Assembly (NCBI RefSeq): GCF_000337675.1
Contig: NZ_AOIB01000015.1
Span: forward strand, 173,651 to 232,276
Length of the DNA stretch: 58,626 nt
Reading direction: 5' to 3'
DNA from: Natronococcus amylolyticus DSM 10524
GTDB lineage: Archaea; Halobacteriota; Halobacteria; Halobacteriales; Natrialbaceae
The notes under the pieces are model-generated. The model saw nothing but the letters and a program-made list of their open reading frames with translations. It was not told where the DNA came from and did no database searches. Below are positions 16,067 to 26,081 of the stretch, piece after piece (position 1 is the stretch's first letter; each line of letters starts with the position of its first letter). A program made the translations under genes and the position numbers.

Positions 16067-19000
16067 TCAGTTCTCGTTCTCGAGGGCCAGCGACGCCAGC
16101 ATCGCCTCGAGCTGGAGCCGTTCGTTCGCGCCCTCCGTGATCCGGTAGTCGACCTCACCGAGTCGCTCGAGCAGCCGCACGGTCGCCTTCTCGGGGAGGT
16201 CGAACTGCCACGCGGAACGGTGAAGCTGGTCGATAACGTCCCCGCCAGCCAGCCCGCGTTCGGTCAGCAGATCCTCGAGGGCCGCGCGGGCGGCCGTGAA
16301 GTCGCCGTCGATGGCCTGGTCGACCATCGCCTCGACCTCCTCGGGTCGAGCGGTGGAGGTGATCGCGAAGACGGTCTCCTCGTCGACGACCTCGCCCATC
16401 ACGGCCGCGGCCTGGAGGCCGTTGATCGCCTTACGCATGTCGCCGTCGGCGGCGTAGACGAGCGCATCGACCCCGTCGTCGGTGACCTCGATCCCCTCGT
16501 TTTCGGCGATGTCGCGGATCTGCGCTTCGACGGCGTCCTCGGTGAGTTCGGTAAACCGGAAGACCGCACACCGCGACTGGATGGGGTCGATGATCTGGCT
16601 CGAGTAGTTACACGAGAGGATGAAGCGGGTGTTGTTGGAGAACTGCTCCATCGTCCGTCGCAGCGCCGACTGGGCGTCGCTCGTCAGCGCGTCGGCTTCG
16701 TCGAGGAAGATAATTCGGTGGTCGTACCCCCCGAACGACGAGCGGGCGAAGTCCTTGATCCGATCGCGGACGACGTCGATCCCGCGCTGGTCGGAGGCGT
16801 TCAGCTCGAGGAAGTTCTCGCGCCAGTCGTCGTCGTAGACCTCGCGGGCGATGGCCTGGGCTGCGGTCGTGTTGTGCATAACGGTCGGAACGTCACCTGC
16901 GACGTAGTTCCGCGTTCCGGGGACGGTGAGATCGTAGACGCGACGCTCGTCTTCCACTCGCTCGATGTCGGTTACTCGGTCGAAATAGAGCGTCTCTCGC
17001 GAAAGACGGTCGAGTGCAGCCAGCTGTTCGACGACTTCCATCGAACACATTTCCGAGGCGACGTCGAGAATTCGACCAGAAACGGTCTCGAATCGCGGCA
17101 GCGACGCGAGATCGTGATCGTCGTTCTCGAGAAGGTTCCGCACGTCCATCCCGGTCAGTTTCGTGCCGTCGGCGATTCGGTTGTCCGAGACACTGAGCGA
17201 GTCGATCGCCTCCCGTAGCGATTCTTGGACGGAGACGGTGTTCGGCGTCTCGGTACGCGATGCGAGCGTGACGAGCAACTCGCCTGCACGGCTCGCAACT
17301 GGCGATCGCCGCCCGTCCGAGTACTCGAGCAGGCGATCGCTTCTTATTCCGGTCGCTACCTGGATCTGCTTTCGCGACTCGAGCGGTTCCAGTTCGCTCC
17401 GCTGATCGACCCACGTCGCTGGCACGGCACTCACTGACTGGATATCGCCACGAACTCGTTCGATATCCTGTTTTACCTTCTGTGCCGCCTCGAGACGGGC
17501 GGATGCCGCCTCGAAAACGCGGTCGATGTCCTCGAGATAGGATTCACGGCCAGGGTTTTCGGGATTCAACGAGCCGGTGACCAGCGGTTCTTTCGTTAGG
17601 GAAAGAGTCTGGCACAGGTCGTCGACGGCATTCTGAGCGGGAATTGTATCGTGGTTCGGATTTCCGATACCTTCTGTAACGTCGGCGAGTCGGTCGCACT
17701 TGTAGTCGATAGTGAATCCGATGGTGTCCTCGAATTGAGAAAGCGCCGAAACTCCAGAGAGATACAGTGTGTGATACTCGCGAGTCGTCCCAGAGCCGTT
17801 TGTCGCCACCTTTTCGTCCCGTTTTCGCCGTACTGGGATCCCGAACGAGGCGAGCAGGTACGAACAGAGCGTGATGAGTGATTTATCCTTCTGTGTCAGT
17901 TCGACCGTTGCCTGTTCCGCGACGTAGGCTTCCGAATCGAAGACGGCTTGCAGGAAGGCCGCGCGAGCGTCTGCCGGAGCGTGGATCAAGGTTGACCCAA
18001 CCGCGGACGTCGACGAATCACCGAAAATGTCGAAACACGACTCGAGGTAGTGGTGGAGCGACTTGGTTCGAAGTTCCACGTATGGAACATCTTTTTGAAG
18101 GCCGCGGGTCGTCTCGACGTCGAACAGATCCTGTGCGAGTCGTTCGAACGATTCACGGAGTGCTTCGTCGGTGTTGTAGAACTTGATGCGGCCGTTCTCG
18201 ATACGCGCTTCGCTGACCGCGAGACCGATGAAACGTGCTAGCTCCGGCGTAAGTTCCCATGGAGGCACAATCGGACTGGACCGCCTGTTGAACGGTGTTA
18301 CGTAGCGGACCGATTCGACCTGAGATCGAAGTTCCGATTCCTCGACGTCGAGTGATCGGAGATAGCCGAGAGAACAGGTTGTCGAGGCTTCTTCGAGGTC
18401 GATCGATACCGTTCGCGCGTAATTCGCAGCAGTTTTCGGCGAAATATCGTGCTCGGCAGCGATTTCCTCGACCGTATAACCGCGACGAAGGCAACCGAGT
18501 ACCGTCTTCTTCTGTCCGACAAAATTTTCTTCGGCCGGAATCTCGTATCGCATGGCAAACGACTCCGAAACGGTGACCAACGTCCGGTTGGCGTCCATCG
18601 ACGAAAGCCAGTTGAGCGACGTATCCGAGTCGTCGGCGACCGGTGTTTCCAGCGGGCGGACGATCCGCTCTTCACCGGAGAGCGACCCGGCCTTTCGCCA
18701 CTCGAGACCCGACTCGTTTGCAATGAGGAGTTTGTGTTCCGGTGTGACCGTGAACTCGTTTCCGTCTCGTGTTTTGACCGAAACGAGTTCGGCCGCCTCT
18801 TTCGAGAATGTGTGTGACGGAGAGACATACTCGAACGAGCCGTCGTTACTGTACGTCAGTATCTCAAGATCTTCGTCAGGTTCGTCGAATCCATCGACTT
18901 CTCCGACGACAGCTGAAATAGGGGCGACGCCCTCGTTCGTCAGCACCGGTGTCTCGCCGGTGACGCACTTCCCGGTTCCGGCTGGCCCCGCGAACATGAG

Positions 19001-19156
19001 GTGGGGCAGGTCGTCCTGCTCGACGTAGCGCTGGAGGCGCGGCACGATGTTCTCGTGGCCCTTGATCTCGTCGAGCCGCTCCGGGCGATACTTCTCGATC
19101 CAGACTTCGGTCTTGCCGGGAGTCGGCTCCGCCGCCTCGGCGTCGGCCTCGCTCAT
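16067..19156 (-). CDS. rfcS: Replication factor C small subunit, intein-containing precursor
   Basis: 1029-residue precursor; without the intein about 330 residues, the normal size for the archaeal clamp-loader small subunit. Extein motifs: [18 protein letters not shown], Walker [10 protein letters not shown] (split by the intein after its Lys), [13 protein letters not shown], Walker [11 protein letters not shown], and the arginine-finger motif QSRC. With RFC large subunit it loads PCNA onto primed DNA. The intein must be removed to make a working ATP site, so splicing controls activity. Start at the ATG encoding MSEADAE; an in-frame start three codons upstream is also possible. Confidence 0.97.
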   Translation of the reverse strand: MSEADAEAAEPTPGKTEVWIEKYRPERLDEIKGHENIVPRLQRYVEQDDLPHLMFAGPAGTGKCVTGETPVLTNEGVAPISAVVGEVDGFDEPDEDLEILTYSNDGSFEYVSPSHTFSKEAAELVSVKTRDGNEFTVTPEHKLLIANESGLEWRKAGSLSGEERIVRPLETPVADDSDTSLNWLSSMDANRTLVTVSESFAMRYEIPAEENFVGQKKTVLGCLRRGYTVEEIAAEHDISPKTAANYARTVSIDLEEASTTCSLGYLRSLDVEESELRSQVESVRYVTPFNRRSSPIVPPWELTPELARFIGLAVSEARIENGRIKFYNTDEALRESFERLAQDLFDVETTRGLQKDVPYVELRTKSLHHYLESCFDIFGDSSTSAVGSTLIHAPADARAAFLQAVFDSEAYVAEQATVELTQKDKSLITLCSYLLASFGIPVRRKRDEKVATNGSGTTREYHTLYLSGVSALSQFEDTIGFTIDYKCDRLADVTEGIGNPNHDTIPAQNAVDDLCQTLSLTKEPLVTGSLNPENPGRESYLEDIDRVFEAASARLEAAQKVKQDIERVRGDIQSVSAVPATWVDQRSELEPLESRKQIQVATGIRSDRLLEYSDGRRSPVASRAGELLVTLASRTETPNTVSVQESLREAIDSLSVSDNRIADGTKLTGMDVRNLLENDDHDLASLPRFETVSGRILDVASEMCSMEVVEQLAALDRLSRETLYFDRVTDIERVEDERRVYDLTVPGTRNYVAGDVPTVMHNTTAAQAIAREVYDDDWRENFLELNASDQRGIDVVRDRIKDFARSSFGGYDHRIIFLDEADALTSDAQSALRRTMEQFSNNTRFILSCNYSSQIIDPIQSRCAVFRFTELTEDAVEAQIRDIAENEGIEVTDDGVDALVYAADGDMRKAINGLQAAAVMGEVVDEETVFAITSTARPEEVEAMVDQAIDGDFTAARAALEDLLTERGLAGGDVIDQLHRSAWQFDLPEKATVRLLERLGEVDYRITEGANERLQLEAMLASLALENEN
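16871..18967 (-). mobile_element. Intein with LAGLIDADG-like endonuclease in the RFC P-loop
   Basis: 699 residues, starting at Cys ([10 protein letters not shown]) and ending at His-Asn (VPTVMHN) before a Thr. Splicing blocks: A at 1-13, B with TPEHK at 75-79, F/G at 676-699 ([17 protein letters not shown]). Between them lies a helix-turn-helix-like stretch (about 162-187, [18 protein letters not shown]) and two endonuclease motifs with the acidic residue kept as Glu: [12 protein letters not shown] at 243-254 and [11 protein letters not shown] at 337-347. About 240 residues (425-665) after the second motif are not explained by the usual intein layout. The DNA is visibly less GC-rich than the exteins. 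Confidence 0.93.
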
Positions 19157-19320
19157 ACCCACCACGAGGGGTAGCCGAAAGATAAAACGACCGAAGGCCG
19201 CGGCCGTCGTCGACGTGCCGGTTCGATTCCGTCGTCCGACTCGAGGACGTTCCGTGCTGACCCCCTCGAACCGAAGAGAGCGGGTGTCATGTTTTTCATC
19301 TCACACGATGTGAAGAGCCT

Positions 19321-20415
19321 ATGGGGACCGAAACGTCCGTCCCGAAGCGACTCGCCGTCGTTCTACTCGTCGTCGTCCTCCTCGGTGCGGTGCCAACGGG
19401 GGTCGCCGCCCAGTCCGAGTCGACCGTCGGCGGGACGGTCGTCGTCGAAGAGGGAGAGACGATCGAGGACCTCGAGGCCGTCGCCGGCACCGTCGTCGTC
19501 GAGGGGACGGTGACGGGCGACGTCTCGGCCGCGGCCGGCGACGTCCGGATCGAGAGCGGGGGCGAGGTCGGTGGCGACCTCGAGACCGCGTCGGGAAGCG
19601 TAACGATCGACGGCACCGTCGCCGGCGACGTCGACGTCGGAGCGGGCAACGTCGCGGTCGGCGAGGACGGAACCGTCGGCGGCGACTTTACCGCCGGGGC
19701 GGGGAACGTTGTCGTCGACGGCACCCTCGAGGGCGACGCGGCGATCGGCGCCGAGACGATCACCCTGGGTGAGGGAGCATCGATCGCGGGCGACCTGCGC
19801 TATAACGGCGACCTGCAGGGTAACACCGACGCGGTCGCGGGCTCGATCACCGAGGATTCCACACTCGGGTTCGACATCGCGCCGACGCTGCAACCGCTGG
19901 CGTCGTGGCTGGTTTCGCTGTATACCCTCGCGCTGAACCTGCTGCTGGGTGCCGCCCTGCTCGCGCTGTTCCCGCGCTTTTCCGACGGCGTCGCCGAACG
20001 GGTCGCGACCGACCCCCTTCGGACCGGCGCGGTCGGTTTCGGGGTGCTGATCGGGGTGCCGATCCTGCTCGTCGCCGCGGCGATCACGATCATCGGCATC
20101 CCGTTCTCGATCGTCGGCGGGTTCGCGTTCGCCCTCGTCGTCTGGGTCGGGATCGTCTACGGGCGGTTCGCCGTCGCCGCCTGGCTGCTGGGGTACGCCG
20201 ACCTCGAGAACCGATGGCTCGCGCTGGTCGTCGGCATGATCGGCGGAGCGATCCTCGCCCAGCTCCCGTTTGTGGGCGGGCTGTTGAACGTCCTGATCCT
20301 CCTGCTCGGGCTGGGTGCGCTGGCCTGGGGGCTGTACACGCGCCGACGAACGCCGGGGACTCGAGAGCCCGAGCACCGCGATCGGATCGGGCCCGACGAG
20401 CCGGCGGGCGACTGA
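19321..20415 (+). CDS. Bactofilin-like polymer-forming membrane protein
   Basis: 364 residues. A signal peptide (RLAVVLLVVVLLGAVPTGVAAQ) is followed by about 130 residues of short repeats of the form GTVxGDVxVxAGxV, the right-handed beta-helix pattern of bactofilins. The rest holds about five membrane spans (LYTLALNLLLGAALLALF, TGAVGFGVLIGVPILLVAAAITIIGIPFSIVGG and following) and a charged tail. It probably places a beta-helical domain outside the membrane. Similar two-part proteins are common in haloarchaea with unproven roles in envelope or cell shape. Confidence 0.8.
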   Translation: MGTETSVPKRLAVVLLVVVLLGAVPTGVAAQSESTVGGTVVVEEGETIEDLEAVAGTVVVEGTVTGDVSAAAGDVRIESGGEVGGDLETASGSVTIDGTVAGDVDVGAGNVAVGEDGTVGGDFTAGAGNVVVDGTLEGDAAIGAETITLGEGASIAGDLRYNGDLQGNTDAVAGSITEDSTLGFDIAPTLQPLASWLVSLYTLALNLLLGAALLALFPRFSDGVAERVATDPLRTGAVGFGVLIGVPILLVAAAITIIGIPFSIVGGFAFALVVWVGIVYGRFAVAAWLLGYADLENRWLALVVGMIGGAILAQLPFVGGLLNVLILLLGLGALAWGLYTRRRTPGTREPEHRDRIGPDEPAGD

Positions 20416-20471
20416 ACCTCGGACACACTCGCAGTCGACGCGCTCAAGTCCACTCTCGAGCAAACACCGCC

Positions 20472-20690
20472 ATGCGCGTCACCGTCGATGTCAAGGGTGA
20501 GGGGAGCCACGAACTCGAACTCGAGGAGGTGGCGACCGACGCCCCCGAGCCGACCTACGCGGACCTGCTCCGGGCGGTCGATCTCAGCCCTCACGAGGTG
20601 AGCGTCTTGGTCGACGGCCGTCCCGTCCCCGAGGACCAACCCGTCGAGAGCGAGCGCGTGACCGTCCTCCGACTGATCAAAGGAGGCTGA
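20472..20690 (+). CDS. samp2: Ubiquitin-like small archaeal modifier protein SAMP2
   Basis: 72 residues with a beta-grasp sequence ending in the conjugation signal LIKGG. The middle (TYADLLRAVDLSPHEVSVLV and DGRPVPEDQ) is very close to what I recall of Haloferax volcanii SAMP2. The terminal Gly is adenylated by the E1 UbaA and used both for isopeptide attachment to protein lysines and as sulfur carrier for tRNA thiolation (known for the family). The ATG at 20472 gives the expected short protein; it sits 56 bases after the bactofilin gene. Confidence 0.92.
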   Translation: MRVTVDVKGEGSHELELEEVATDAPEPTYADLLRAVDLSPHEVSVLVDGRPVPEDQPVESERVTVLRLIKGG

Positions 20691-20746
20691 CCCCGTATCG
20701 CTACTCCTCGGTTTCAGGCGTCGTTGCTCCCCGAGATCGAGCATCC

Positions 20747-21454
20747 CTACTCCTCGACCTCGATCGGCTCGAGCGCCGTCGCCCGCGCCGCGGTCGCTTT
20801 GAAGGAGGCGACGACCTCGCGACCCGGCTCGAGCCCCAGTCGCTCGCGACTCGAGCGCGTGACGAGCGCCTCGAGGTCGATTCCCTCGGCCAGTGAAAGC
20901 GTGACGCTGGCGATCGCCTCGCCGTCGTCGATCGCCGCGACCGTCCCGGAAAACCGGTTCCGCAGGCTCGTTCCGTCGGGTTCGGGCGTCTCCGTCGGAT
21001 CCGTCAGGACGACGGCGTCCGACCGAACCGCGACCTGCACCTCGCGTGCGCCCGGCGGGACGAGCGCCGTAACCGGGCCGACGGCGGTCTCGACGGTCGC
21101 GAGTTCGCCGGTTCGTTCGGTCACGGTGCCGCGAAAGACGGACTCCGTCGCGGTGGCCACGCCGTCGAGTTCGCTCTCGTGGCGGTCGAACTGCCGGCGA
21201 AGCTCGTAGGCGGTCTCCGTCAGTCGGGTGCCGCCGCCGTCGCGGCCGCCCCGCGTTCGCTCCGTGAGCTCGCCGAGTTCGTCCTCGAGTTCGACGACCC
21301 GATTCTGCAGTCGCGCGTAGGAACGGCCGAGCGACTCGGCCGCGCCGTGTAACGATCCCTGCCGGTCGATCGCCTCGAGCATCTCGATGTCGCGGCGGTC
21401 AATCGTGAGGTTACCCGCCGAGAGCTTGGTGCTGAAGTCCTTCTGGATCCCCAT
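20747..21454 (-). CDS. ModE-like transcriptional regulator with TOBE domains
   Basis: 235 residues. The N-terminal winged helix-turn-helix is ModE-type (TIDRRDIEMLEAIDRQGSLHGAAESLGRSYARLQNRVVELE), followed by two TOBE-like ligand modules (about 100-165, SVFRGTVTERTGELATVE; and 170-235, NRFSGTVAAIDDGEAIASVT) that bind molybdate or tungstate in ModE. It probably regulates molybdate/tungstate uptake or a related oxyanion response, but no transporter is nearby. Start set to MGIQKDF at 21454, removing a long unsupported extension. It is divergent from the GNAT gene 108 bases away. Confidence 0.87.
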   Translation of the reverse strand: MGIQKDFSTKLSAGNLTIDRRDIEMLEAIDRQGSLHGAAESLGRSYARLQNRVVELEDELGELTERTRGGRDGGGTRLTETAYELRRQFDRHESELDGVATATESVFRGTVTERTGELATVETAVGPVTALVPPGAREVQVAVRSDAVVLTDPTETPEPDGTSLRNRFSGTVAAIDDGEAIASVTLSLAEGIDLEALVTRSSRERLGLEPGREVVASFKATAARATALEPIEVEE

Positions 21455-21562
21455 CGTTCCTCCTCGCGTGATCCGACAGACCAGCCCGCGGTCGATAAAC
21501 GTCCGGGTTCGTCGAGGATGTGACCGACGGACTGTTGGCGAACAGCGACGTACGACCGACCG

Positions 21563-21970
21563 ATGCACGTCCGAGTCGCGGGCCCCGACGACGCCCTCGA
21601 GGTCCGGCGGATACTGGACGCCGCGATGCTCGAGCCGGGTGACGTCGAGGGTCGGATCGGGGACGGCGACGTCCTCGTCGCCGGCGACTGGCGGGGCGGA
21701 TCCGACGGAACCGATGAACGGCTTCTGGGCGCGCTCGTGCTCGAGCCCCGAGAGCGAGGCGCCCACGTCGCGAGCGTCGGTGTTCGCCGCCGCCACCGCG
21801 GTCGGGGGATCGGTCGACGACTGGTCGAGCGAGCGCTCGAGCGCGAGCGTCGGCTCACCGCGCGGTTCGACGACGGCGTCCGGCCGTTCTACGAGGTGCT
21901 CGAGTTCGCGATCGAACCGATCGGCGAGGACCGACACCGCGGCGTCGCCGTGGCGGACCGAGGCGAGTGA
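21563..21970 (+). CDS. GNAT-family N-acetyltransferase
   Basis: 135 residues. It opens MHVRVAGPDDALEVRRILDAA, typical GNAT beta1-alpha1, and holds acetyl-CoA motif A in VASVGVRRRHRGRGIGRRLVE (R/Q-x-x-G-x-G/A). The C-terminal RPFYEVLEF matches motif B. The substrate is unknown. It starts on the opposite strand from the ModE-like regulator, so a shared control region is possible. Confidence 0.85.
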   Translation: MHVRVAGPDDALEVRRILDAAMLEPGDVEGRIGDGDVLVAGDWRGGSDGTDERLLGALVLEPRERGAHVASVGVRRRHRGRGIGRRLVERALERERRLTARFDDGVRPFYEVLEFAIEPIGEDRHRGVAVADRGE

Positions 21971-22031
21971 GGGGCGTCCCCGTCTCGTGCCGGCGGAAGT
22001 TTAACACCGAGAGCGTGGTACGATCCGTCGC

Positions 22032-22397
22032 ATGGCGCTCCAACGGATGCTCAGCGGAGACCCGTCGAAGAGTTCGAAGCTGTACATCGCGATCGGGCTG
22101 CTCTCGCTCGCGAAGGCGATCGTCGTCTACAAGGACCGAAACCGGTTCCGGCGGGAGCTGATCGACGCCGCCCTCTTCCTCGGCGTCGGTATCACGCTCC
22201 GGAAGTACAGCCAGCTCAAGGCCGAAAAGCGCGAGGAGATCGAGTCGCAGGTTCCGGACTGGCTGGCCAGCGCCGCCCAACCCGAGGCCGCCAGGCAGGG
22301 CGTCCGTTCGGTCGCGAAACGAAAGCTCGCCGGGGAGCCCGAACCCGAGCCGGAGCCGACGTTCCGCGACCGCGCTCGAGACGCCGTCTCGCGGTAG
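22032..22397 (+). CDS. Small conserved haloarchaeal membrane protein
   Basis: 121 residues with two weak membrane stretches (KLYIAIGLLSLAKAIVVY and ELIDAALFLGVGITLRKY) followed by a charged C-terminus with an EPEPEPEP repeat. No domain is recognised. Codon use and acidic composition agree with a real gene. It follows the GNAT by 61 bases; a T5 run at 22418-22422 just downstream could end the transcript. Confidence 0.65.
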   Translation: MALQRMLSGDPSKSSKLYIAIGLLSLAKAIVVYKDRNRFRRELIDAALFLGVGITLRKYSQLKAEKREEIESQVPDWLASAAQPEAARQGVRSVAKRKLAGEPEPEPEPTFRDRARDAVSR

Positions 22398-22450
22398 TCG
22401 CGGTTTCGCTTCTCGGCTTTTTCTCGCGGTACCGTCGCGGTTCGCTCGGC

Positions 22451-23800
22451 TCAGGAGGAGCCCGTCGGCTCGAGCGTCGCCGTGAAGTGGCGGATCTCGG
22501 CCATCTCCGGCTCCTCCTCGATCTCGAGTCCGGAGACGTCCTCACGTCGCTCGAGGACCGCGGCAGCCGTCTCGGCGACGTGTTCCAGGTGTTCGCGGTG
22601 GTAGGTCCTGCGGGGCAGCGCCAGCCGAACGAGCTCGGGTCGGTCGGTGTCGGGAAACGCGAAGCTGCCCAGTTCGACCCCACGGACGCCGCCCTCCCGG
22701 TAGAGCTCGCAGACCAGCGCCTGGCCCGGGAACGCCTCGGGCTCGAGGTGGGAGAGGAAGGCGCCGGCGTCGAGGTAGACCGCGTGTCCGCCCGCGGGCG
22801 TGTAGATCGGCACGCCGACGGACTCGAGGGCGTCGGCGAGTTCCTGGACCTGTCCGACGCGGTCGGCAACGTAGGCCTCGTCGACTGCTTCTCGGAGACC
22901 GACGGCCATCGCGGCGATATCCCGACCTGCCATCCCGCCGTAGGTGGGAAACCCCTCGTAGAGGATCGCCCGCTGTTTGCAGGACTCGTACAGCGCGTCG
23001 CTGTCGGTGGCGACGAACCCGCCTGCGTTGGCGAGCCCGTCTTTCTTTCCGCTCATCACGACGGCGTCGGCCAGGCCGAGCTGTTCGCGAGCGACGTCGG
23101 CGACCGAGGCGTCGGCAAACTCGTCCTCGCGCTCGGTGACGAAGTAGGCGTTCTCGGCGAACCGGCAGGCGTCGATCACGAACGACGCGCCAATCTCGTC
23201 GGCGAACTCGCGAACCGCTCGGGAGTTCTCGACGCTGACGGGCTGGCCCGCCGCGGAGTTGTTCGTGATCGTCTGGACGACGACCGGAACCCGCTCGGGA
23301 CCGTGCTCCTCGACGACCGCCCGGGCGCGCTCGAGCGAGGTATTCCCCTTGAACGGGCCGTCGGCCGCGGGGTCGCGGGCGTCGTCGACCGGGCAGTCGA
23401 CGGGGTCGGCACCCTGGTTTGCGATGTGGGCCCGCGTGGTGTCGAAGTGGGTGTTGTTCGGAACGACGTCGCCCTCTTCGACGAGGCTGCCGTAAAGGAC
23501 GTTCTCCGCGCCCCGGCCCTGGTGGGCCGGGACGACGTGCGAAAAGCCCATCACGTCGGCGACGGCGTCCTCGAGTTCGCCGAAGCTGCGCGAGCCCGCG
23601 TAGGCCTCGTCGCCCCGGAACAGCGCCGCCCACTGCTCGTCGCTCATCGCACCCGTCCCGCTGTCGGTGAGCAGATCGATAAAGACGTCTTCCGAGTCGA
23701 GATTGAAGACGTTGTATCCGGCCTCCTCGAGGGCGCGCTCGCGCTTCGTCCTCGAGGGGAGGTGGATCTGCTCGGCGACTTTCGACTTGTATCCGACCAT
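22451..23800 (-). CDS. tnaA: Tryptophanase (beta-eliminating lyase)
   Basis: 449 residues, slightly shorter than bacterial TnaA (about 470). PLP-enzyme signatures: LTDSGTGAMSDEQWAALFRGDEAYAGSRSF, VPAHQGRGAENVLY, VVVQTITNNSAAGQPVS, FVIDACRFAENAYFV and the PLP lysine in VMSGKKDGLANAGGF. It cleaves tryptophan (or tyrosine in the sister enzyme) to indole (or phenol), pyruvate and ammonia. The first residues, MVGYKSKVAEQIHLPSRTKRERAL, fit the family. No tryptophan permease is adjacent. Tyrosine phenol-lyase is the alternative; residue-level discrimination was not possible. Confidence 0.9.
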   Translation of the reverse strand: MVGYKSKVAEQIHLPSRTKRERALEEAGYNVFNLDSEDVFIDLLTDSGTGAMSDEQWAALFRGDEAYAGSRSFGELEDAVADVMGFSHVVPAHQGRGAENVLYGSLVEEGDVVPNNTHFDTTRAHIANQGADPVDCPVDDARDPAADGPFKGNTSLERARAVVEEHGPERVPVVVQTITNNSAAGQPVSVENSRAVREFADEIGASFVIDACRFAENAYFVTEREDEFADASVADVAREQLGLADAVVMSGKKDGLANAGGFVATDSDALYESCKQRAILYEGFPTYGGMAGRDIAAMAVGLREAVDEAYVADRVGQVQELADALESVGVPIYTPAGGHAVYLDAGAFLSHLEPEAFPGQALVCELYREGGVRGVELGSFAFPDTDRPELVRLALPRRTYHREHLEHVAETAAAVLERREDVSGLEIEEEPEMAEIRHFTATLEPTGSS

Positions 23801-23996
23801 ACAACCCCTTCGAGAGCCGCGCAGTTCAATTCGAGTGACGGAACGTGCTCACGAACGGTTCGGATCGACCCTCGGCGGATCGATTCGGCGTTCGACGGCC
23901 GAATACCGCCATCAGCAGACGGGTTCGCGGACCGAGGTGTTCTCCGAAGCAACGCTCCGCGAAACAATGTAAGCGTACTGTTCGATAGACGTGCCA

Positions 23997-24004
23997 TTAT
24001 TAAA
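23997..24004 (+). promoter_or_regulatory. Promoter of the acyl-CoA synthetase gene
   Basis: TTATTAAA lies 22-29 bases before the ATG at 24026, supporting that start over a TTG nine bases earlier. Confidence 0.55.
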
Positions 24005-24025
24005 CCCCGATAATAATTGTCGAGT

Positions 24026-25654
24026 ATGGCTGGCTACGACCAGACGCTGCGACCGTTCCTCTGGCGCGCCGAACGACTGCATCCCGCCCAGGAGGTCGTC
24101 TCGCGAACCCACGACGGGATCGTCCGCAACACTTACGCGGAGTACGGCGACCGCACTCGGCAGTTGGCGAACGCCCTCGAGGACGCTGGGATCGAGTACG
24201 GCGACCGCGTCGGCACGTTCTGCTGGAACCACCACCGCCACGCGGAGGCCTACTTCGCGGTGCCAAACATCGGAAGTCAGCTCCACACGATCAACCCGCT
24301 ACTCCCGGCCGAACACATCCAGTACATCGTCGAGAACGCCGAAGACCGGCTGCTGTTCGTCGATCAGTCGTTGCTCGAGCCACTCGAGGCGGCCTACGAT
24401 CCCGAAGCGTTCGAGAGCGTCGAGCAGTTCGTCGTGATGGGCGAGTCGGTTCCGGAGACCGACCTCGAGCCGGTCACCGACTACGAGTCCTTTATCGGCG
24501 CCCAGACGGCCGAGTACGAGTGGCCGGAACTCGACGAGGAGAGCCCGGCGGGGATGTGTTACACCTCGGGAACCACGGGCAAACCCAAGGGCGTCGAGTA
24601 CACCCAGCAGATGCTCTGGAGCCACACGATGATGACGCTGACCCCGCAGGGACTGGGCATCGCCGAGGACGACGTCATCATGCCGGTCGTCCCGATGTTC
24701 CACGTCAACGCGTGGGGACTGCCGTTCTCGACGACCGCCGCGGGCGCGAAACACGTCTACCCCGGCCCCTCGCCCGATCCCGCGGACCTGGTAGAACTCA
24801 TCGAGGAGGAAGGCGTCACGATCACCGCAGGCGTGCCGACAGTGTGGTTCGGTGTTCTGGAGTACGTCGAGGAACACGGAGCCGACCTCTCCTCGCTCGA
24901 CCAGATCGTCATCGGCGGCAGCGCGGCCCCCGAGAGCCTGATCCGCGAGTTCGACGACCGCGGCGTCGAGGTCGTCCACGCCTGGGGGATGACCGAGATG
25001 TCCCCGCTTGGCACCGTCGCCCACCTCAAGGCCGACCTCGAGGACCTGCCCGCCGAGGAACGCTACGAGAAGCAGGCCAAACAGGGACTGGTCGTCCCCG
25101 GCCTCGAGTTCAAGGTCGTCGACGACGACGGCGAGGAAGTCGAGTGGGACGGCGAGGAGTTCGGCGAGCTCTACGTTCGTGGGCCGTGGGTCACCGATTC
25201 CTACTTCGAGCGCCCCGAGGCGAACGAGGCCGACTTCGAGGGGTCCTGGCTCAAGACCGGCGACATCGTCACCGTCGACGAGGACGGCTACGTCAAGATC
25301 GTCGACCGCGCGAAGGACGTGATCAAAAGCGGCGGCGAGTGGATCTCCTCGGTCGAACTCGAGAACGCCATCATGGCCCACGACGACGTCAGCGAGGCGA
25401 CCGTCATCGGCGCCCCCCACGAAAAGTGGCAGGAACGACCCGTCGCGTTCGTCGTGCCCACCGCCGACGCCGAACTGGAGGAGGACGAACTCCACGACGA
25501 GATTCAGGCGTTCGTCGCCGATGACTACCCCGACTGGTGGACCCCAGACGCGGTCGTCCGCATCGACGAGGTGCCCAAGACCGCCACCGGCAAGTTCGAC
25601 AAGAAGACGCTCCGTGAGGAGTACGAAACCGAGAGCCTGCTCGAGGACGAATAG
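24026..25654 (+). CDS. Long-chain fatty-acid/acyl-CoA synthetase (AMP-forming)
   Basis: 542 residues, complete ANL enzyme. Motifs are intact: phosphate loop [17 protein letters not shown] near 190, [12 protein letters not shown] near 318, the [35 protein letters not shown] hinge near 410-440, and the catalytic Lys in [14 protein letters not shown] near the C-terminus. It makes acyl-CoA from a carboxylate, ATP and CoA, probably for medium- or long-chain fatty acids. The start ATG is placed by the TATA box. The gene is a useful intact reference for the eroded homologue at 2342-3583. Confidence 0.93.
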   Translation: MAGYDQTLRPFLWRAERLHPAQEVVSRTHDGIVRNTYAEYGDRTRQLANALEDAGIEYGDRVGTFCWNHHRHAEAYFAVPNIGSQLHTINPLLPAEHIQYIVENAEDRLLFVDQSLLEPLEAAYDPEAFESVEQFVVMGESVPETDLEPVTDYESFIGAQTAEYEWPELDEESPAGMCYTSGTTGKPKGVEYTQQMLWSHTMMTLTPQGLGIAEDDVIMPVVPMFHVNAWGLPFSTTAAGAKHVYPGPSPDPADLVELIEEEGVTITAGVPTVWFGVLEYVEEHGADLSSLDQIVIGGSAAPESLIREFDDRGVEVVHAWGMTEMSPLGTVAHLKADLEDLPAEERYEKQAKQGLVVPGLEFKVVDDDGEEVEWDGEEFGELYVRGPWVTDSYFERPEANEADFEGSWLKTGDIVTVDEDGYVKIVDRAKDVIKSGGEWISSVELENAIMAHDDVSEATVIGAPHEKWQERPVAFVVPTADAELEEDELHDEIQAFVADDYPDWWTPDAVVRIDEVPKTATGKFDKKTLREEYETESLLEDE

Positions 25655-25802
25655 GCGATCCGGCTTCAATTGGGACTCGAGTACGAACCGAGACCGGATC
25701 GACGGCCGAACGGCTCCGAACGGTCCCTCGACTGTCGGATGTTGCGACCGCAAGAATCGGATTGGTTGCCGCGACGATACGCCTGTCAGTGCCGCCCTGC
25801 CG

Positions 25803-25949
25803 TCACAGCAGCAGCGACAGCACGGCCAGGACCAGGAACGCGAGGACGAGCCACTTCGCGATGGCCATGGACATACCTGCGACGCCGCCCGCACCGAGCG
25901 CCGCGGCGATCAGCGCGATGACGAAGAACACGATTGCCAGTTCTAGCAT
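25803..25949 (-). CDS. DUF1328 small membrane protein
   Basis: 48 residues read directly from the minus strand: [18 protein letters not shown], then [17 protein letters not shown] and a second hydrophobic segment ending SLLL with TGA at 25803-25805. This two-helix pattern with a GAGGxAG turn is the DUF1328 (YtjA-like) family, found in many bacteria and haloarchaea. It is too short for many gene callers. The function is unknown; the protein is predicted to sit in the membrane. Confidence 0.88.
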   Translation of the reverse strand: MLELAIVFFVIALIAAALGAGGVAGMSMAIAKWLVLAFLVLAVLSLLL

Positions 25950-26081
25950 ACCTCTACCTTGGAGGGGTTACTAAAAGTGCGTTGAGCCTGAATCTGCCAT
26001 GCGGTAACTTTTCGAGAACGGGTTCGCGGGAGAGAAGCGCCACAGGGGCGATCGGACGCCGTCGGACGGCTGTCTTGCGGG

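Noticed and set aside
19287-19314. Inverted-repeat-like TTCATCTCACACGATGTGAA before the bactofilin gene
   Set aside because: The arms do not pair well when aligned; no clear operator.
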